From positions 425,114 to 485,367 of the forward strand of contig LCLP01000001.1 in NCBI GenBank assembly GCA_001002135.1: a stretch of DNA of 60,254 bases, in the 5' to 3' direction. The stretch is from Candidatus Pacebacteria bacterium GW2011_GWA1_46_10 (GTDB lineage: Bacteria; Patescibacteriota; Microgenomatia; UBA1400; PJMF01). Of the stretch, positions 35,229-43,797 are shown piece after piece (within the stretch, counting starts at the first letter, position 1; the number at the start of each line of letters is the position of its first letter). The notes beneath the pieces are model-generated. The model made no database searches and was not told the origin of the DNA. It was given only the letters and a program-made list of their open reading frames with translations. A program made the position numbers and the translations under genes.

Positions 35229-36291
35229 TCGCTTTACACACTGTTCGAATGTCAGCCTCCGGTATGTCAGGATAAAAGGGGAGTGAAAGCAGATCGTGGT
35301 TAACACTGCTGGCATTTGGGTAGTCACTATCTTTACCCTGCAAATAGGTAAATGACTCCACTTGATGAATCAGTAGTGGATAGTGAATGCCGGTTTGAAT
35401 CCCGTGTTCTAAGAGATACTGTTGCAGTTTATTCCTCTGACAAGCCTTGATTACAAACAAGTGAAAAGTATGCTCCCATTTTTTGCCTATCAAAGGCAAT
35501 TTAATTTCGCTGACGTCTTTTAAATTATCAATATACACTTTGGCTTTTTTCACTCGCTTAGTAAGATCGATATTAAGCTTTCGCAGTTTTACTCTTAAGA
35601 AAGCAGCCTGCAGTTCATCCAGTCTACTCACTCTCCCTTCCATCTGACTTTCGTAGCGCTTCACTTCACCGTATTGACGCATGGCCCGAATTATATCGGC
35701 CAACGTTTCGTCATTAGTGACTACTATGCCGCCATCACCGAGTGCCCCAAGATTTTTGGTGGGGTAAAAACTAAAACAACTCAACTTTCCGAAACTACCA
35801 ACTTTTTTCCCTTGGTATTGCGTGCCATGAGCTTGTGAACAGTCTTCAATCAAAACCAACCCCTTTTTTTTAGCCAATGCTGAAATCGCCATGAGGTTAG
35901 CAGTCTTCCCAAATAAATGAACCACAATCACTGCCTTTGTTTTTTGAGTTATCTTTTTGGCTAAGTCAGTCACATCGATGTTCAGTGTTTCAGGGTCAAC
36001 ATCAATCAGCTTCAACTTGAAACCTGCCGATTCAACAGCAAAGGCCACTGGGTATACATTGACCGGAATTGCCACCTCATCGGTCGGTTTGAACATAATT
36101 GCGTCGGTCCCCGAAGCAACCCCAACCCCATATTTCACGCCAACATAACTGGCAAACTCCTTTTCAAATGCCGCCACTTCACTCCCTAAAATCAAGTTGC
36201 CTCTTTTTAAAACGAGACTCAAGGCTTGCTTAAAGGCGGTTTGGTGTTGAATGTTTTGGTATTGTAAATCGTTAAAAAGAATTGTCTTCAT
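35209..36291 (-). CDS. FdtB/QdtB-like dTDP-3-keto-6-deoxyhexose 3-aminotransferase (DegT family)
   Basis: 360-residue DegT/DnrJ/EryC1 protein with the canonical PLP lysine (FSFYPTKNLGALGDGG, Lys179 by count), IEDCSQAHG and SRLDELQAAFLRVKL. It overlaps by 4 bases the ketoisomerase at 36288, the FdtA-FdtB pairing that makes dTDP-3-amino-3,6-dideoxyhexoses. Oddity: after SGTDAI the usual ~10 residues before GDEV are missing (SGTDAIMFKPTDEVAIPVN), and the DNA there carries ACCGAC twice, so a small in-frame deletion is possible and activity is uncertain. rmlA/rmlB are not in the window. Confidence 0.82.
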   Translation of the reverse strand: MKTILFNDLQYQNIQHQTAFKQALSLVLKRGNLILGSEVAAFEKEFASYVGVKYGVGVASGTDAIMFKPTDEVAIPVNVYPVAFAVESAGFKLKLIDVDPETLNIDVTDLAKKITQKTKAVIVVHLFGKTANLMAISALAKKKGLVLIEDCSQAHGTQYQGKKVGSFGKLSCFSFYPTKNLGALGDGGIVVTNDETLADIIRAMRQYGEVKRYESQMEGRVSRLDELQAAFLRVKLRKLNIDLTKRVKKAKVYIDNLKDVSEIKLPLIGKKWEHTFHLFVIKACQRNKLQQYLLEHGIQTGIHYPLLIHQVESFTYLQGKDSDYPNASSVNHDLLSLPFYPDIPEADIRTVCKAIKDFYR

Positions 36292-36695
36292 ACCAGCTTC
36301 TTAAACTCACGATAATCTCTAATGTAATCCTTAGGATTATATGGGGCAGAAGCTACTACTAATAAAACCGCATTTCTTGAAAACTGATGCATCTCGTGCC
36401 ACACCATTCTATCAATAAACACCCCCGTTTTTGGATCATCCAATTGCATGGTCTCTCGTTTGTGACCATTGTCGAAAACAATTTTTATTGAACCTTGAAT
36501 GCAAAATAAAACTTGTTGTGTTTTACGGTGAGCGTGAAAACCGCGAGGCAAATCTTTTTTGGCTTTGGTAATGTAGTAAATGCGTCTAATCGGAAAGGGA
36601 ATGTGGCGAGGGGACTCAGCAAAATAGAGAAAACAGTCATCCGTAATTTTAGGAATAATAATAGTTTTGAAAAGACCGTTTTTTTTCTTTGTCAT
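36288..36695 (-). CDS. FdtA/QdtA-like dTDP-4-keto-6-deoxyglucose 3,4-ketoisomerase (WxcM-like cupin)
   Basis: 135-residue single-domain cupin with PIRRIYYITKAKKDLPRGFHAHRKTQQVLFCIQGS and WHEMHQFSRNAVLLVVAS, matching the FdtA/TylM-like sugar ketoisomerases. It moves the keto group from C4 to C3, giving the substrate of the adjacent 3-aminotransferase. Its start lies 60 bases from the divergent kinase-fold gene. Confidence 0.85.
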   Translation of the reverse strand: MTKKKNGLFKTIIIPKITDDCFLYFAESPRHIPFPIRRIYYITKAKKDLPRGFHAHRKTQQVLFCIQGSIKIVFDNGHKRETMQLDDPKTGVFIDRMVWHEMHQFSRNAVLLVVASAPYNPKDYIRDYREFKKLV

Positions 36696-36704
36696 CGAAC
36701 TAAT

Positions 36705-36733
36705 TTCACATCATACCTATAAGCAGATATACT
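36705..36733 (+). promoter_or_regulatory. Promoter TTCACA-17-TATACT
   Basis: TTCACA (36705-36710) and TATACT (36728-36733) with a 17-base spacer, about 22 bases upstream of ATG 36756, in the divergent gap between fdtA-like and the kinase-fold gene. No Shine-Dalgarno is seen in the short leader. Confidence 0.5.
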
Positions 36734-36755
36734 AACACAGTCCTCGCCAACCGAC

Positions 36756-37766
36756 ATGATCATGATCAAACAACAAAATGACATCTCCAGCCTTTATTTC
36801 CAAAAACCCAACCTCCAAAGCCGCGTTGAGCCAATTTTGACGGCAATTATCCAACAGTCTAGCTTTCAAGTCGGCCAACTATTGCAAAAGAGTGCTTGGT
36901 GGACTTCACCATCCATTGGCGCACTACACTACGCTGGTACATATCAAGGCCAACCAGCCATTTTAAAAATTCAAGGTGCTAAACCAAATATCAGCGAGGC
37001 TGAAAATATTAAGGCGTTTGCTCAACATAATCAAAGTCAACTGGTTCGACCACCACATGTGTATTGGAGTACTCCATGGAATGAGGCACTCCAATTTGAG
37101 GCGTTGATTTTTGAAAGTCTAGGGCAAGAAAAGTTAGTTGAGTTACCTGCTACTCAGGAACAGGTGAATGAGTTTTTCACGGTCTATCAAGAGTATCGAC
37201 GTCACTGTCTCAATAAACCTTGGCTGGAAAAACCAACCAACGGTTTAGCCGAGGGCGTGAAACAAGCCTTTGGTCAATGGGGCAAAATACGCCAGGAACT
37301 ATTTCCTACCCACCCATTGATTGAAGCCGGTGATGAAGAGCTGATCCAACAAGCCGTCGATACTTTGGCCAACGAGTACAAAGGTATCGACTGGCAATTT
37401 CAACATGGTCATTTCTCAACCCGTGATATTTTCCCCAAGGGTAGCCAATACATTTTGCTCTCCAACCTTTATTGGTCATGGCGACTGCCGTACTACGACG
37501 CCGTGTTTGGCTTTCACTGGTATCAGTTTGACCTGGCGGCCAAACCAACCACCACGGTCGAACTATTGGATCAGCACCGTCAATGGTGGAAACAAGCCAT
37601 CCATCAAACAATCAACCCATCAACTCCTCAAGAAAAACGGCTGCTCGAACTGGCTTTTTTAGAACGAGCCGCCGCTGGACTCAATCTCGATGCCTTAATC
37701 AGCCCTACCCCGGTTTCACGCTGGCTGATTAATACCTTGCGTCAAGAAATCCAAAGTCTGATGTAA
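36756..37766 (+). CDS. Kinase-fold (APH-like) protein of unknown substrate
   Basis: 336 residues. Features suggest an aminoglycoside-phosphotransferase/protein-kinase fold: GTYQGQPAILKIQG (nucleotide-binding lysine strand), EAENIKAFAQH (helix C glutamate), QFEALIFESLG (hinge) and WQFQHGHFSTRDIFPKG, followed by YILLSNLYWSWRLPYYDAVFG, in the place of the catalytic and metal loops. The usual HGD and D-F/D motifs are altered (HGHF), so it may be catalytically divergent. I do not recognise a named family. Alternative start at 36762. Confidence 0.5.
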   Translation: MIMIKQQNDISSLYFQKPNLQSRVEPILTAIIQQSSFQVGQLLQKSAWWTSPSIGALHYAGTYQGQPAILKIQGAKPNISEAENIKAFAQHNQSQLVRPPHVYWSTPWNEALQFEALIFESLGQEKLVELPATQEQVNEFFTVYQEYRRHCLNKPWLEKPTNGLAEGVKQAFGQWGKIRQELFPTHPLIEAGDEELIQQAVDTLANEYKGIDWQFQHGHFSTRDIFPKGSQYILLSNLYWSWRLPYYDAVFGFHWYQFDLAAKPTTTVELLDQHRQWWKQAIHQTINPSTPQEKRLLELAFLERAAAGLNLDALISPTPVSRWLINTLRQEIQSLM

Positions 37767-37776
37767 GAATGCCGTT

Positions 37777-37805
37777 TTGCTCTCCCGCCTGGCCTAAGGT
37801 ATACT
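37777..37805 (+). promoter_or_regulatory. Promoter TTGCTC-17-TATACT, near-leaderless
   Basis: TTGCTC (37777-37782), 17-base spacer, TATACT (37800-37805), seven bases to ATG 37813 and no Shine-Dalgarno. Predicted +1 falls on or one base before the start codon. Confidence 0.55.
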
Positions 37806-37812
37806 AAACACC

Positions 37813-38436
37813 ATGCCAATCACTGATAAACACGGCAATGTCTTGACCACCAGCCAAATCTGGGAGAAGGGGATTGGCCGAGTAAAAGCGATTTGGTTGG
37901 AGCTGACCACCGGTTTCTTGTGGTGGTTGGTAGGTTACTTGCCATTTCATTCCTGGCGTAAGTTTTTTTACCGTTGCTGTGGCCTGAAAATCGGCCGTGA
38001 CTCCACCATTCACATGATGGCCCGCCTCTATGATCCGGCCCACATTACAATCGGAGAGGGAACGCTGATTGGTGAAAACGTCACCCTCGATGGCCGCAAG
38101 CAACTGCCAAATTCTCGCGGTGGTCTAACGATCGGCAACCATGTTGATATCGCCTCACAAGTCATGATCTGGACCAGTCAACATGATATTCACAGCGAAG
38201 ACATGCGGCCAATTGAAGAAAAAGTGGTAATTGAAGACTATGTCTTTATCGGCCCGCGAGCCATTATTCTGCCCGGTGTCACGATCGGTAAAGGCGCCGT
38301 AGTGGCGGCTGGCGCTGTTGTCACCAAAGACGTCCCAGCCGGCATGATCGCCGCCGGTATCCCAGCCAAAGAAATTGCTAAACGAGAAGTAAAAGACTTT
38401 CACTACCGACTCGGCCGACCACGGTTATTCCAGTAA
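37813..38436 (+). CDS. Left-handed beta-helix (hexapeptide) O-acetyltransferase
   Basis: 207 residues with hexapeptide repeats from about residue 60 ([50 protein letters not shown]), the catalytic-His loop [12 protein letters not shown], and the terminal [22 protein letters not shown] and [10 protein letters not shown] of the NodL/WcaF/MaaA group. A hydrophobic N-terminal stretch ([15 protein letters not shown]) may attach it to the membrane. Likely acetylates a sugar of the surface glycan, or an amino sugar made by FdtB (inference). Confidence 0.85.
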   Translation: MPITDKHGNVLTTSQIWEKGIGRVKAIWLELTTGFLWWLVGYLPFHSWRKFFYRCCGLKIGRDSTIHMMARLYDPAHITIGEGTLIGENVTLDGRKQLPNSRGGLTIGNHVDIASQVMIWTSQHDIHSEDMRPIEEKVVIEDYVFIGPRAIILPGVTIGKGAVVAAGAVVTKDVPAGMIAAGIPAKEIAKREVKDFHYRLGRPRLFQ

Positions 38437-38443
38437 GTTTGCT

Positions 38444-39457
38444 ATGTCAAAAACCTCCCCCCCCTTCATGATCCTCTCGATCATCATCGTCTCTTACAAC
38501 ACCAAAGACATTACGCTACAAACCCTGCGCTCAGCCGTAGCTGATCTGAGGCAATCAAAACTTTTGCCTAAAACAGAGTTTTTTGTGGTCGACAACAACT
38601 CTCAAGACGGCTCAGTCACCGCAGTCAAACAGTATCTACAAAAAGCCAAAGTTCACCACACCGTGATTGCCAATAAAGACAACCGCGGGTTTGGCGCCGC
38701 CAATAACCAAGGCATTAAAAAATCCCGCGGTAAGTACCTCATTTTACTCAACTCTGACACTATTACTCAGCCCGGTGCTTTCAAGACTTTGGTTGAGACT
38801 TTTGAGAAGCGGCCGATTGATGAGCACACTGCGCATCTCAGTTCTTATCACCGCCAAAAAACCGATCGGCTGGGTATCATCGCGCCAATACTCTTGAACA
38901 CTGACCTCAGTCTCCAAGCGCAAGGCGGCAATTTCCCAAGCCTACTGGCTCTGACTGTCCACCTGCTGTTTCTCGATGACTTGCCGGTTATCGGCCCACT
39001 GCTGCCCTCCACTCAACACACTGGCCGCAATGTCAAGCTACACCTCACCGAGACGAAGCTTACTCCCATTGATTGGCTAGGAGGAACGGCGATGATGATT
39101 CGCCGCGAGGTGATCGATGAAATTGGGCTGTTTGACGAAAACATCTTCATGTACGGCGAAGACATCGAATACTGTTTTCGCGCTCGCAATCACCATTGGG
39201 ATATCGCCATTCAACCTAAAGCCAAGATTGTGCACTTGGCTAATGCCAGCGCTGGGTCGGAAAACGCACTGACTGGTGAGATAAAGGGGTATGTGTACCT
39301 TTGGTCTAAATTCAAACCGTTTTGGCAGCGACCGGTCGCCAAAATGATTTTGTGGTTAGGATCGTTTTTGCGAATGATTCTTTTTGCCACTGTTGCCTAT
39401 AATCCTAGAAAGGCTGGTATTTATTCACGCATTTTGTGGAAAATTCCTGGATTCTAA
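38444..39457 (+). CDS. GT2 family glycosyltransferase (rhamnosyltransferase-like)
   Basis: 337 residues: LSIIIVSYNTKDITLQTLRS, FFVVDNNSQDGSV, NRGFGAANNQGIKKSRGKYL, LLNSDT (DxD-type), WLGGTAMMIRREVIDEIG and FDENIFMYGEDIEYCFRA, the complete motif set of the WcaA/RfbF-like group. A C-terminal hydrophobic segment (MILWLGSFLRMILFATVAY) may anchor it. Seven bases after the acetyltransferase. Confidence 0.88.
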   Translation: MSKTSPPFMILSIIIVSYNTKDITLQTLRSAVADLRQSKLLPKTEFFVVDNNSQDGSVTAVKQYLQKAKVHHTVIANKDNRGFGAANNQGIKKSRGKYLILLNSDTITQPGAFKTLVETFEKRPIDEHTAHLSSYHRQKTDRLGIIAPILLNTDLSLQAQGGNFPSLLALTVHLLFLDDLPVIGPLLPSTQHTGRNVKLHLTETKLTPIDWLGGTAMMIRREVIDEIGLFDENIFMYGEDIEYCFRARNHHWDIAIQPKAKIVHLANASAGSENALTGEIKGYVYLWSKFKPFWQRPVAKMILWLGSFLRMILFATVAYNPRKAGIYSRILWKIPGF

Positions 39458-39458
39458 A

Positions 39459-41144
39459 ATGGCCAAAAAACAAAACTCATCTTCACCCACGCGGTTCAAA
39501 AAAATTTGGGCTTGGCTGGACAATCACATCTTGTTTGTCTTGAGTGCCTTTCTGCTGGCCTTTATTCCGCTCTATCCCAAGTTACCGTTATTTGACATCT
39601 TGCCCGGGTACATCGTGCGCGTGCGCTTTGAAGACATCATTATCGCTTTCTCCGGTTTTGTCTGGCTTGTTCAACTATGGCGAAAAAAAATTACTTGGCA
39701 ATCACCGCTCTTGAGGATGATTGGAATTTATACAGCAATCGGGTTTTTCTCGATTGTCTCAGCCATATTTATCACCCACACTGTGCCGCTGGAACTACTG
39801 CATCTAGGAAAGTCCGCTCTTCACCTGCTCCGCTACATTGAATATTTCTTTCTCTTTGTGATGATGTACTCCGCGCTGAAAACTGCTAAACAAGCCAAGG
39901 TCATACTTATGACTGTAGTGCTCAGCGTGTTGGCAATCTCAATCTATGGGGTTGGCCAAAAATACTGGTATTGGCCAGTGTATTCCACCATGAATCGCGA
40001 GTTTAGTAAGGGGATGCGATTATATTTGACTGAGCATGCCCGAGTGCAATCAACCTTTGGCGGCCACTACGATCTGGGGGCTTACTTGGTGATTATTTTA
40101 CCCATTTTGTTAGCGCTCACCTATAAAGCTCAAGTCAAATGGGAAAAACGGCTACTCTTTCTCACTCACACATTCGGCTTGTGGCTGTTGATCGTCAGTG
40201 CTTCACGCGCTCCTTTTGCTGCCTACACCGTCGCCGCTTTACTCGTCATTGTTTTAATTTCTTACAACGAACCAACTTGGAAAAAACGCCTTTTTAGTTT
40301 TCTGAAGCGTTCGATTGGTTTCGTTTTTTTCCTCAGTTTTCTCCTAGTAATTTTTGGGGAAGACATCAATGAGCGCTTTATGCAAGTCGTTGAAAGTCAT
40401 CCTCAATACCCTAAGGTTATGGCTACTTATGACTATTGGAACGCCCGCCGTAAGGATGTGCGAGATGTCGTTTATGATCGACTGGGCATCCGAAAACTTG
40501 CCCCACCGCCAAACTCAGTCGCTTTTGATAACTCCAATGAACTTGAACCGGTCCTCACCCCCACTGACCAACTCCCGACCACGGTGCGACCCAGTGATGT
40601 CTACGAAGATATTCCCGACTTGGTCGAGGTGGAAACAGATCAAGGAGTGGTAGTAGTCGAGAAAGAGCGCACCTGGTCGGCCAATGCCTTAAAATACGGT
40701 CTTTCCGTTGCCATTCGTCTTGATACACTTTGGCCTAATGCCATTAAAGGTTTCGTACGCAATCCTCTCCTGGGAAGTGGCTATGCTACCCTCAATAAAG
40801 AGGCGGTCCATCAATTCACTGACGCAGACAGTACTGATAATAACTACCTGCGAGCATTGGGCGAAACAGGGTTACTTGGTTTTCTGACTTTCTTTGGCAC
40901 GATTTTTTTAGTACTCCGGCTAACTGCTAAACATCTCTTCGACAAAAACCTGCTCAAAGCCACTTTGGCAATTGGTGTTTTTGCTGGTTCAATTGGGCTG
41001 CTTTTGAACGCTCTTTACATCGATGTTTACGCCGCCTCCAAAGTGGCTTTTACTTATTGGGCTGTGGTTGGTGTAACATTGGCAGTTTTTTCACTAAAAT
41101 TGACTGTTCCCAAACGCCAGCAGCCGCAGGCTTTGTTGAAATAA
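39459..41144 (+). CDS. O-antigen ligase/polymerase (Wzy/WaaL-like)
   Basis: 561 residues from ATG 39459 (MAKKQNSSS), immediately after the GT2 stop; the track start at 39384 lies inside that gene. About ten to twelve helices with the Wzy_C-type blocks VQSTFGGHYDLGAYLVI and LLIVSASRAPFAAY before the large periplasmic loop, and GFVRNPLLGSGYATLNK and DNNYLRALGETGLLGFL after it. The loop is long (about 150 residues) and rich in charged and Pro residues. It would polymerise or ligate lipid-linked repeats outside the membrane. Confidence 0.83.
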   Translation: MAKKQNSSSPTRFKKIWAWLDNHILFVLSAFLLAFIPLYPKLPLFDILPGYIVRVRFEDIIIAFSGFVWLVQLWRKKITWQSPLLRMIGIYTAIGFFSIVSAIFITHTVPLELLHLGKSALHLLRYIEYFFLFVMMYSALKTAKQAKVILMTVVLSVLAISIYGVGQKYWYWPVYSTMNREFSKGMRLYLTEHARVQSTFGGHYDLGAYLVIILPILLALTYKAQVKWEKRLLFLTHTFGLWLLIVSASRAPFAAYTVAALLVIVLISYNEPTWKKRLFSFLKRSIGFVFFLSFLLVIFGEDINERFMQVVESHPQYPKVMATYDYWNARRKDVRDVVYDRLGIRKLAPPPNSVAFDNSNELEPVLTPTDQLPTTVRPSDVYEDIPDLVEVETDQGVVVVEKERTWSANALKYGLSVAIRLDTLWPNAIKGFVRNPLLGSGYATLNKEAVHQFTDADSTDNNYLRALGETGLLGFLTFFGTIFLVLRLTAKHLFDKNLLKATLAIGVFAGSIGLLLNALYIDVYAASKVAFTYWAVVGVTLAVFSLKLTVPKRQQPQALLK

Positions 41145-41151
41145 AGGAACC

Positions 41152-42597
41152 ATGAAAAAAGTGTTTGCGTGGGTTTCATCACCAACCGGCAGATTACTCT
41201 TGCTCATTGTAGTGGCGGCCATGGTCAGACTTTACCGGATTACCAACCCGGTGGCTGACTGGCACGCCTTCCGCCAAGCCGACACTGCCTCGGTCACTCG
41301 CGAATACATCAAGCGCGGAGTTGACTGGTTGCGCCCGCGTTACCAAGATCTTTCCAACATCCAATCTGGCCAAGACAACCTGGAAGGGTACAGGATGGTG
41401 GAGTTTCCATTAATTAATGGAGTGTTAGCAACACTGCTCAGGGCCATTCCCAGTCTGCCACTGGTACTCACCAGTCGATTGGCAACCGTGCTCATTTCAC
41501 TGGGCTCTCTCTGGTTTTTGGTTGATTTTGTCACCAAAATCACAGGCAACAAAACTGTCGGTTGGTTAAGTGGTCTCTTTTTTGCCCTTTTACCTTACAG
41601 TGTTTACTACTCACGCACTATTTTGCCAGAACCATACGTAATTTTCTTTAGTCTTGCCTCACTTTCCTGCCTCGTCAGTGCGCTCCAATTCAAACGACCA
41701 GTCGGCCAGTGGCAGTGGTGGGTCTCCGCCGTTTGTTTAAGTGTAGCTTTTCTGCTGAAACCATTTGTGGTTTTTCTAGCCCCAGTGTACGCAGTTATCA
41801 TTTGGCAGCAGCAATCTAAAATCAGGTACTCGCCTTGGTGGGTGGTATATGGCCTGTTAGCCGTGGCACCATTTCTCTGGTGGCGTTATTGGATTCAACA
41901 ATTTTCCAGTGGCATTCCAGCCGCCGATTGGCTTTTAAACGGTAACGGTATTCGCTTCCGCCCAGCCTGGTTTCGTTGGATTTTTTATGAGCGCTTCACC
42001 AAGTTGATTATGGGATATACAGGTATTGTGATCGCTGCTACTTCACTCTGGTACAAGGGGAGAGGCCAAGTAGTTTTGTGGGCTTGGTGGCTTGGTTTAA
42101 TCACCTATACAGCGGTGGTAGCCACTGGCAACGTTCAGCATGATTATTATCAAGTGATCTTCACTCCGCTGATCAGCTTTACGCTGGCGCTTGGCACTTG
42201 GCTACTCTGGCAAAAAAGCATTCAACTTATTTATAAAGCAGGAGTGATCACACTGATTGCCGTGTTGCTTGTGTTGTCCTGGCAACAGGTGGCTGGTTAC
42301 TTTAACGTCAATCATTGGGAGTACGTAGAAGCGGGGAGAGCCGTCGATCAACTGACCCCTCTTGACGCAAAAGTGATTGCTCCAGCCTTTGGTGACACTC
42401 ACTTCCTTTTTCAAACCAACCGCACTGGTTGGCCGATTGGCTTTGAAATCGATGACAAAATCAGTCAGGGCGCCACCCATTACGTCACCACTAGTTTTGA
42501 CGATGAAGCACAAGAACTGGAAAGTCGTTTCGCCACAGTGGTTAAAACTGATCGCTACCTTATCCTTAACCTCACTCAACCAAAGGAGAAACAGTAA
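41152..42597 (+). CDS. GT-C membrane glycosyltransferase (PMT-like)
   Basis: 481 residues. The first loop reads PVADWHAFRQADTASVTREY and later YSRTILPEPYVIFFSLASL, a layout seen in GT39/GT83-like proteins. About ten helices and a C-terminal domain of roughly 90 residues (VEAGRAVDQLTPLDAKVIAPAF). Starts 7 bases after the ligase with an AAAGGA Shine-Dalgarno. Its stop overlaps the next ATG by one base (TAATG). Confidence 0.75.
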   Translation: MKKVFAWVSSPTGRLLLLIVVAAMVRLYRITNPVADWHAFRQADTASVTREYIKRGVDWLRPRYQDLSNIQSGQDNLEGYRMVEFPLINGVLATLLRAIPSLPLVLTSRLATVLISLGSLWFLVDFVTKITGNKTVGWLSGLFFALLPYSVYYSRTILPEPYVIFFSLASLSCLVSALQFKRPVGQWQWWVSAVCLSVAFLLKPFVVFLAPVYAVIIWQQQSKIRYSPWWVVYGLLAVAPFLWWRYWIQQFSSGIPAADWLLNGNGIRFRPAWFRWIFYERFTKLIMGYTGIVIAATSLWYKGRGQVVLWAWWLGLITYTAVVATGNVQHDYYQVIFTPLISFTLALGTWLLWQKSIQLIYKAGVITLIAVLLVLSWQQVAGYFNVNHWEYVEAGRAVDQLTPLDAKVIAPAFGDTHFLFQTNRTGWPIGFEIDDKISQGATHYVTTSFDDEAQELESRFATVVKTDRYLILNLTQPKEKQ

Positions 42598-43796
42598 TGA
42601 AAGTTTTGATGCTGACGCCTTATTTGCCATACCCACTGCTGTCGGGCGGACAAATTCGCACCTACAATTTGCTGAAAAAACTAGCCAAAAAACATGACAT
42701 TACTTTGTTCGCTTTGATTAAAAATGAGAACGAAAAACAATACATTGCCGAACTAGAAAAGTACTGCCGAAAAGTGCGTGTTTTCAAACGCTCAGAAAAA
42801 CCATTCACCCTGCAAAATGTACTGAAAGCAGTTTTTTCTTCCTACCCATTCCTGGTCACTCGAAACCATGTCCCGGAAACCATCAATGCCATCAAGCAAG
42901 AGCTCGCTGCCGGCCAGTATGACCTCATTCACTCAGAAACATTTTACATGATGCCGCATCTGCCAAAAAATAACGTGCCGACTATTTTAGTGGAACAGAC
43001 CATCGAATACCTCGGTTATGAAAGTTACGCTAAGAAAGTGTGGCCAATTTTACGACCACTGCTGGCCATCGATATTGCCAAAATCAAACGCTGGGAGCGC
43101 TACTATTGGGAGTTGTGCGACCAGTTGATTGTGATGAGTCCCGAGGATAAAGACTTTATCGGCCAGCAAATCAAAGATCACCGTAAAATTAAGGTCGTTG
43201 CCAACGGCGTTGATGCTGCTTGGTTTGACGAAGTCCCCCGGGAGCTCCCCAAAAACCCCACTGTTTTATCAGTCGGTACCTTTAAATGGCTACCGAACAT
43301 TGAGGCTGTTGATTTTCTTGTTCAAAAAATCTGGCCACAAGTCAGAAAGACCGTCAACAATGCTCAACTGCTGATCGTCGGCAACGCTCCCACCGCCAAG
43401 GTAGAAAACTATGGCAAACAAGATACCAGCATTCATGTCCTTGGTCGTATTACTGATATCCGCACCGCCTTTAAACAGTCGCATGTCTTAGTGGCACCGG
43501 TCTTCAGTGGCACTGGCACTCGCTATAAAATCCTAGAAGCCATGGCCAGCGGCACGCCAGTAGTGGCCAGCAAAATTGCCGTGGAGGGCTTGGGGGTAAC
43601 GCATGGCACCAATGTGCTCACCAGTAATTCGGCCGAGGAAATGGCTGACTCTATCATTAAATTACTGCAAAATAAAAAACTCTGGAAAAAATTATCTGAA
43701 CAAGGCAGGCAGTTTGTTCACAAAAACTTTGACTGGCAAGAGATTTCGCAAAAACTTGATATGATTTATAAAGCAATTGGCGAAAAAAGGAATTAA
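42597..43796 (+). CDS. GT4 family glycosyltransferase (EpsH/Stp1-like)
   Basis: 399 residues with LMLTPYLPYPLLSGGQIRTYNLLKKLAKKHDITL, typical of the GT4 sub-group found in exopolysaccharide loci, then VLSVGTFKWLPNIEAVDFL, LLIVGNAPTAKVENY and FSGTGTRYKILEAMASGTPVV. A good AAAGGAG Shine-Dalgarno lies 8 bases before the ATG. First of four consecutive overlapping or abutting glycosyltransferases. Confidence 0.87.
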   Translation: MKVLMLTPYLPYPLLSGGQIRTYNLLKKLAKKHDITLFALIKNENEKQYIAELEKYCRKVRVFKRSEKPFTLQNVLKAVFSSYPFLVTRNHVPETINAIKQELAAGQYDLIHSETFYMMPHLPKNNVPTILVEQTIEYLGYESYAKKVWPILRPLLAIDIAKIKRWERYYWELCDQLIVMSPEDKDFIGQQIKDHRKIKVVANGVDAAWFDEVPRELPKNPTVLSVGTFKWLPNIEAVDFLVQKIWPQVRKTVNNAQLLIVGNAPTAKVENYGKQDTSIHVLGRITDIRTAFKQSHVLVAPVFSGTGTRYKILEAMASGTPVVASKIAVEGLGVTHGTNVLTSNSAEEMADSIIKLLQNKKLWKKLSEQGRQFVHKNFDWQEISQKLDMIYKAIGEKRN

Positions 43797-43797
43797 A

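Noticed and set aside
42202-42636. 144-residue minus-strand ORF
   Set aside because: Antisense to the end of a GT-C gene and start of a GT4 gene; no domain.
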